Below, one piece after another: positions 59,561-64,000 of a stretch of 64,000 nt of DNA. Location: contig CM047425.1 of assembly GCA_026168455.1 (NCBI GenBank), forward strand, positions 22,336,648 through 22,400,647. Reading direction: 5' to 3'. A program made the translations under genes and the position numbers. The first letter of the stretch is position 1; the number at the start of each line of letters is the position of its first letter. The stretch is from Theocolax elegans. Its lineage: Eukaryota > Arthropoda > Insecta > Hymenoptera > Cerocephalidae. The notes below the pieces were generated by a model. The model did not search any database. It had not been told where the DNA came from and saw nothing but the letters and a program-made list of their open reading frames with translations.

Positions 59561-62500
59561 ACAATTTGTTTGCGTAAACTTCGATCAAATGGAACTTTTT
59601 AACGATTTACATGCTTGTCATTCGTTTCGGCTAATTTTTCAAAGACAATGGCACATTTTTACATTTTGCAATGAATCCTCTTTACCCGAAACTCTAATGA
59701 AAATGCATTGCACCGTCAACTTTCGGTTTCGTTTCTACGTTAAATATATTTGTGAAATTAAAATTAAATGTTCGTATTCGTATATACATCTCGAAAACAA
59801 AAAGAAAACACAGTAAATTGTTTCTTCACGATGGAATGATTTTATGCATTAAAAAGAGGAAATAACATTATTTCTATGTATATACATATATATATATATT
59901 TAATTTTTTATATATGTATAATTTATTAAATGAACTAATATTTATTTTTTTTAAAAACAAATGTCGAGGAGGTTTGCTTCCTGCATTTTGTAGCTGTAAA
60001 TTAAAAAAAATTCATTTATATATAGCGATAGAATATACTAGAGTTAATTTACCGTGACGATACGTGCACATTTAAAAACGCAAAGAATAGTTTTTTAAAT
60101 CAAGGAGATGATGAACTCTCGTGAACATGGAAGAGCATTGTTAAAACAATATTTTATGCTTTAATTAACAAAACTGTAATTCATTTTTATGGTATCTACT
60201 ATAGCTGATTATACATTAATTAATTTCTAATGTAAAAAGTAGAGTAAAAAATTTACTATATTTACTAGCAATTATAAAAAATTTGTTTACATAAAACTAT
60301 ACTCCATTAGGCATTATTTTTTTAATTTTACTCGTCAAGTAAAGTTAAATTGACTTTAGTATATAATAAATCGTCTATACACGATTATGAATTTGAAAAG
60401 ATAAGTTGTCAGTTAAAGAATTTTTATTCGTTTCTCAAGTAACTTTCATATAAATATATTAAGATTTCGTAAGAGAAAAATCGAGTGTCAAAAGAACGCG
60501 ATAAGAAAATATTGAAAATGTGAGCTAGATAATATTAAGAAACTTATTTTATTCTGCAGTAATCTCACTTGTGCCACTCGTGCGCGTGAGACCTAAATTC
60601 CAAGATACAAAACAAACAAAATACTTGGGAGAAAAATTGATCGATAAAAAAAAATAAAGTAAAATTTCTTCGAAAATTCGATTTGTTCGCAGAAACAAAG
60701 ACGTATAATGTAGTCGTGCAACTTTTCGATATAGAGACAATCGAATTTTCATTTAATAATTAAAGGTATATCTTTGTGCGACACTTTTAAATTAACCTAC
60801 TTTTCAAGTCATTTCCGTAATAAAAGTGACAAAGTTAAAAAAAAAAAAAGAAAAAGCATTTTTTTGTCCCATCGAACGATAAATTTACTCTGGTACTTTA
60901 CGAGTGACGAAGCCTTATCTTTTATTACTAAAACGGGACTCGTAAGAAGAGTCTTTTATTCCAGTTAAAATTCGATAAATGTCTTTCATTGTTCGATGAA
61001 AATGCAGTTTTCCTAGGCTCGGATCGAGTGAAAAAAAAACGAACGTAGGAGAGAGAAAAAAATAATGTTAGACACTCATAAAGCCGTCGAAGCTATATTG
61101 ATTTTTTATTGGCAATGAACGTACACGGGCGTTCCATAGAAATAACTGGTTTAATTTTCAAAATCGATATATCTAAAATTGGAGTGACTCTTCCGTGACG
61201 ACGCATTGGCTTATGTTAGCGAAATGTAAATTGAAACATTTTTGTACCCCATCGGTTCCCCGAATGCAACTATACAATTCAACTTCCTCGGATTTCCTCG
61301 AATTAATTTTTATCAAAAATTTCTATTATCCGATTACTAAGAAAAATATCTTGCTGGTCATTCGAATTACCTTTCCCCCTTGTTCATTCGCGCGCGTATT
61401 GTCGAGCAATTCACGGAGCCATTTTTAATCGATTCATTTTATTATTATGGAATATGAAAAAATGATTATTAAAATACGACAATAACCCTCCACCTCCAAC
61501 TCCAGGCTCATCATATTTTACAAAATGTATTATTTTATTAAATATTACGCAATATTCAGATGGTACAATGGATGCATAATAAAAATGGGCTTTATTTTAA
61601 TGACTTTTTAATTACTCACGAATAAATATAGGATGAATATATATCAGTTTATATTGTACGTTTAATAAAAAATATATATACGGATACATAAGTATACACG
61701 CAAGTTATTCATGAATGTATAAAATAAAAAATATTATTTATAATTTTTCAATAAATCTCGTAAATATGTTTAATCTCCATTCGAATAAATTTCAATGTAA
61801 ATGATAAATTTCAGTCGTATTACGTGTCCGCGTACACACGAGCGTGTGAATCGAAGAATCGTTGCAAAAGAGTAAATTTTGAATAACATTGAAATTGGGT
61901 GTGAAATAGTAGAACCCAAATTTGGTAGACCCGCGCCATCTATCAATCGGAACGATGCGTATTCCACGTGATTATCCTTCACACATTGTAAAATTTATTA
62001 ATTGTAATAAGCTCTTTTGTATAATCGCCTTTAAACGAAAACATTTGAGTACCGTGAATATTGTATTTATTCGACCTTAATTAATTTGTAAACGTGCAAC
62101 GATAAAGATATGCAATATTTATAAAAATTCATAAATTTAACGTGGATTTACATAACATTACAAAAATATGGCAATTGTGCCACGTAAAAAATGAATAAGA
62201 ATAATTAGTGTACAATATCGTAAAAAAAAAGCGAAAGAATATGGCCCATAACGAATTCCGTTCATTTTTCTTTTCCATTTAATTCGTCAATGGAATTATA
62301 TAGGTATAACAAAACGTTTCCTTTTTTGCGCGTAATCGACGCCGTCGGGTAAATAATCCGGTCAGTTTGGCAAGGAGAAAAAAAATGTGTTTCGCAAGTT
62401 TACGATAACCAGGTGTCATTCGCCAGAAAAGTAGAAGACAATCGAACTGTTTTCCAAATAGAGATTTCGAGAAAATATGCACTCTCGCCCGGTGCTCTAT

Positions 62501-64000
62501 TGTCGTATCGGCGTAGATAAAGCCATAGTAATGAAAATATGCATCGACCGACTGATTCCGCGTCGATTCCTTTTTTGCCGATCTTCCGGTCGCTATTGAA
62601 AACCCGTGGTGTGACGAATGACTATTGGACGGTTTTGCTTTGCAATAACTTGTCAGGCATTTTAGAGAAAAAGTTTATTGGATGTTTGTCACGCGAACGC
62701 AATCGAATATTCAGGAATTTAACTTACCCTTTTTTTTCATGTCAACTCGAAGGATTTTGTGGAAAACAATTACAGTGATTAAAAATTTTGTAGTTTCTTT
62801 TTCCCGATCCTTGGAACGTAATAAAATAATTCACTTGATGCATTAACTAATCGAATACGCTAAATAAAGAACATTTAAATGAAGTCTTAAAAGCAATTAA
62901 CTTTTTATAATTTTCGTAAAAAAATATACAACAAATAAATAGTTGTGCGATTGGTAACATTCACGTTTCTATAAACGATTATAAAAAGTCATATTGCACT
63001 GTAAATTCCAGTAAGTCGACAGGTGTTAAAATTACGCGGCATAAGTGTGTTACTTTTATTCGATATAATACCCATTGTCGTTATATTCCTCTATACGATT
63101 CTAAACATGGAAAAATCCCGATATGTGCATTTACATGAAAGTTATATACACTTACGTATACACGAGCGCGTTTAAAACTACAAGACTACCAGTGGTACAG
63201 TTATACAGCGTGAGAAAAATCTATAGCACCGCTTACTATTAAACCGTCATAAATAAATTGTCTAATTCAATAATGAGTAGTGTTCGATTTGTTCGTCGTT
63301 ATTGAAGTAATGCTTATGCTTAATATTAAGCGGATGTAATTCAAAAGTTATATTTCTAATTTTAATTTATGTTCCAACCGATTTTTAAGGAGAAAACGTA
63401 TTTTTTAAATGTAAATTTAGATAGAGTATGGATTATTAAAGGATGTTTCTAAACATTATTTACTTTTATTTAAAAAAAACAAATATGAAATAATCCCGGG
63501 TTTCAAGATTTGATAAGCTTTATACGCATATAATATAGTAATTTTAAAAATTCTTTAAAAATGTAAATTATATATAATATATTTTTTAATGATTTAATTT
63601 TGAATAGTTGTTTAAACTATAACTAAATTTTAATTAATCCTTTGAACAAATATAAATATTCTTAATGTACTTTTTGTAGACATAAAATTTCTAGGTTACA
63701 TACGAAATTTCTTCTTTATCGGATGTACAGTAATGCTATTATATAAATTCCTTAAACGACATTCAAAACTTCAATTTAAAAGAGTTACTTGAAAAATTTT
63801 AATACGATTAAGAAAAAATCTATACCCATCCATGAATTAAGGAAAATCAATTTATATATAATTTATACGTACGGTTACGCGAAGATTGAATAAAAATTAA
63901 GTTATCTTGCTAATATGTTAGGAAAATGTCGTTTTGAGAAAATTGAGTTTCTAGGTTCAATCTTGCATTCTACGAAGCGTGCACCGTTGTTCTACTCGAG
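59561..64000. other. AT-rich non-coding stretch to window end
   Basis: AT-rich spacer with a TA-rich tract near 59879-59925 and slightly GC-richer patches at 61930-61975 and 62330-62640. Frames up to 94 codons have no recognisable domain. No element boundary was found. Confidence 0.45.

Noticed and set aside
1..64000. CRISPR arrays, operons, prokaryotic signals, tRNA/rRNA genes, conserved insect microRNAs
   Set aside because: No direct-repeat/spacer array, no tRNA-like B-box with cloverleaf, and no mature sequence of a well-known insect microRNA was recognised by eye. The composition is that of a metazoan nuclear genome.

Overview
The window looks like nuclear DNA from an insect, most likely a hymenopteran (ant, bee or wasp). 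This is inferred from strongly AT-rich spacer DNA, undepleted CpG, scattered GC-rich islands edged by (GA)n/(CT)n microsatellites, and an insect-type CR1-group retrotransposon. No host protein-coding exon, tRNA, rRNA or recognised microRNA can be supported. The host sequence is best read as intergenic or deep intronic DNA with possible regulatory islands. Nearly all of the supportable biology is mobile-element biology.

Layout. 1-1,600: AT-rich DNA, then a long, nearly perfect foldback element (618-1,590) built partly from ~64-bp AGTCTGG units. 1,600-33,700: AT-rich spacers alternating with GC/CpG-rich islands (near 2.0, 4.4-5.1, 7.8-8.8, 10.0-10.3, 12.0-12.6, 15.7-16.2, 18.8-19.4, 19.8-21.7, 22.4-23.2, 25.0-25.8, 28.8-29.3 and 32.3-33.3 kb). 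Several islands hold short dyads that resemble transcription-factor sites. A stretch at 17.8-18.7 kb reads like a decayed transposon edge. 33,771-36,013: a tandem ~1.0-1.2-kb duplication. Each copy carries a TIR element whose TIRs contain a nested hairpin; the element in copy 1 lacks most of its right TIR. The duplication runs into an older imperfect inverted repeat (35,885-36,285). 41,628-41,860: a palindromic MITE flanked by TA. 42-51 kb: AT-rich with small islands.

51,729-~56,290 (minus strand) is the only convincing protein-coding locus: a CR1-group non-LTR retrotransposon that looks full length. ORF1 encodes a PHD-like zinc finger, a coiled coil, and a C-terminal part resembling the baculovirus-FP-like domain. 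ORF2 encodes an AP endonuclease followed by reverse transcriptase, with all main motifs open. The two ORFs lie in the same frame and are separated by a single TGA. The endonuclease has no in-frame ATG, so either stop readthrough or a recent stop mutation is implied. The element ends in an ATTG-type tetranucleotide repeat, the expected target-primed 3' tail.

56.3-64 kb: GA/CT-rich islands, then AT-rich DNA with microsatellites. All functional readings of islands and dyads are inference. The protein domains, inverted repeats, duplication and microsatellites are seen directly in the sequence.
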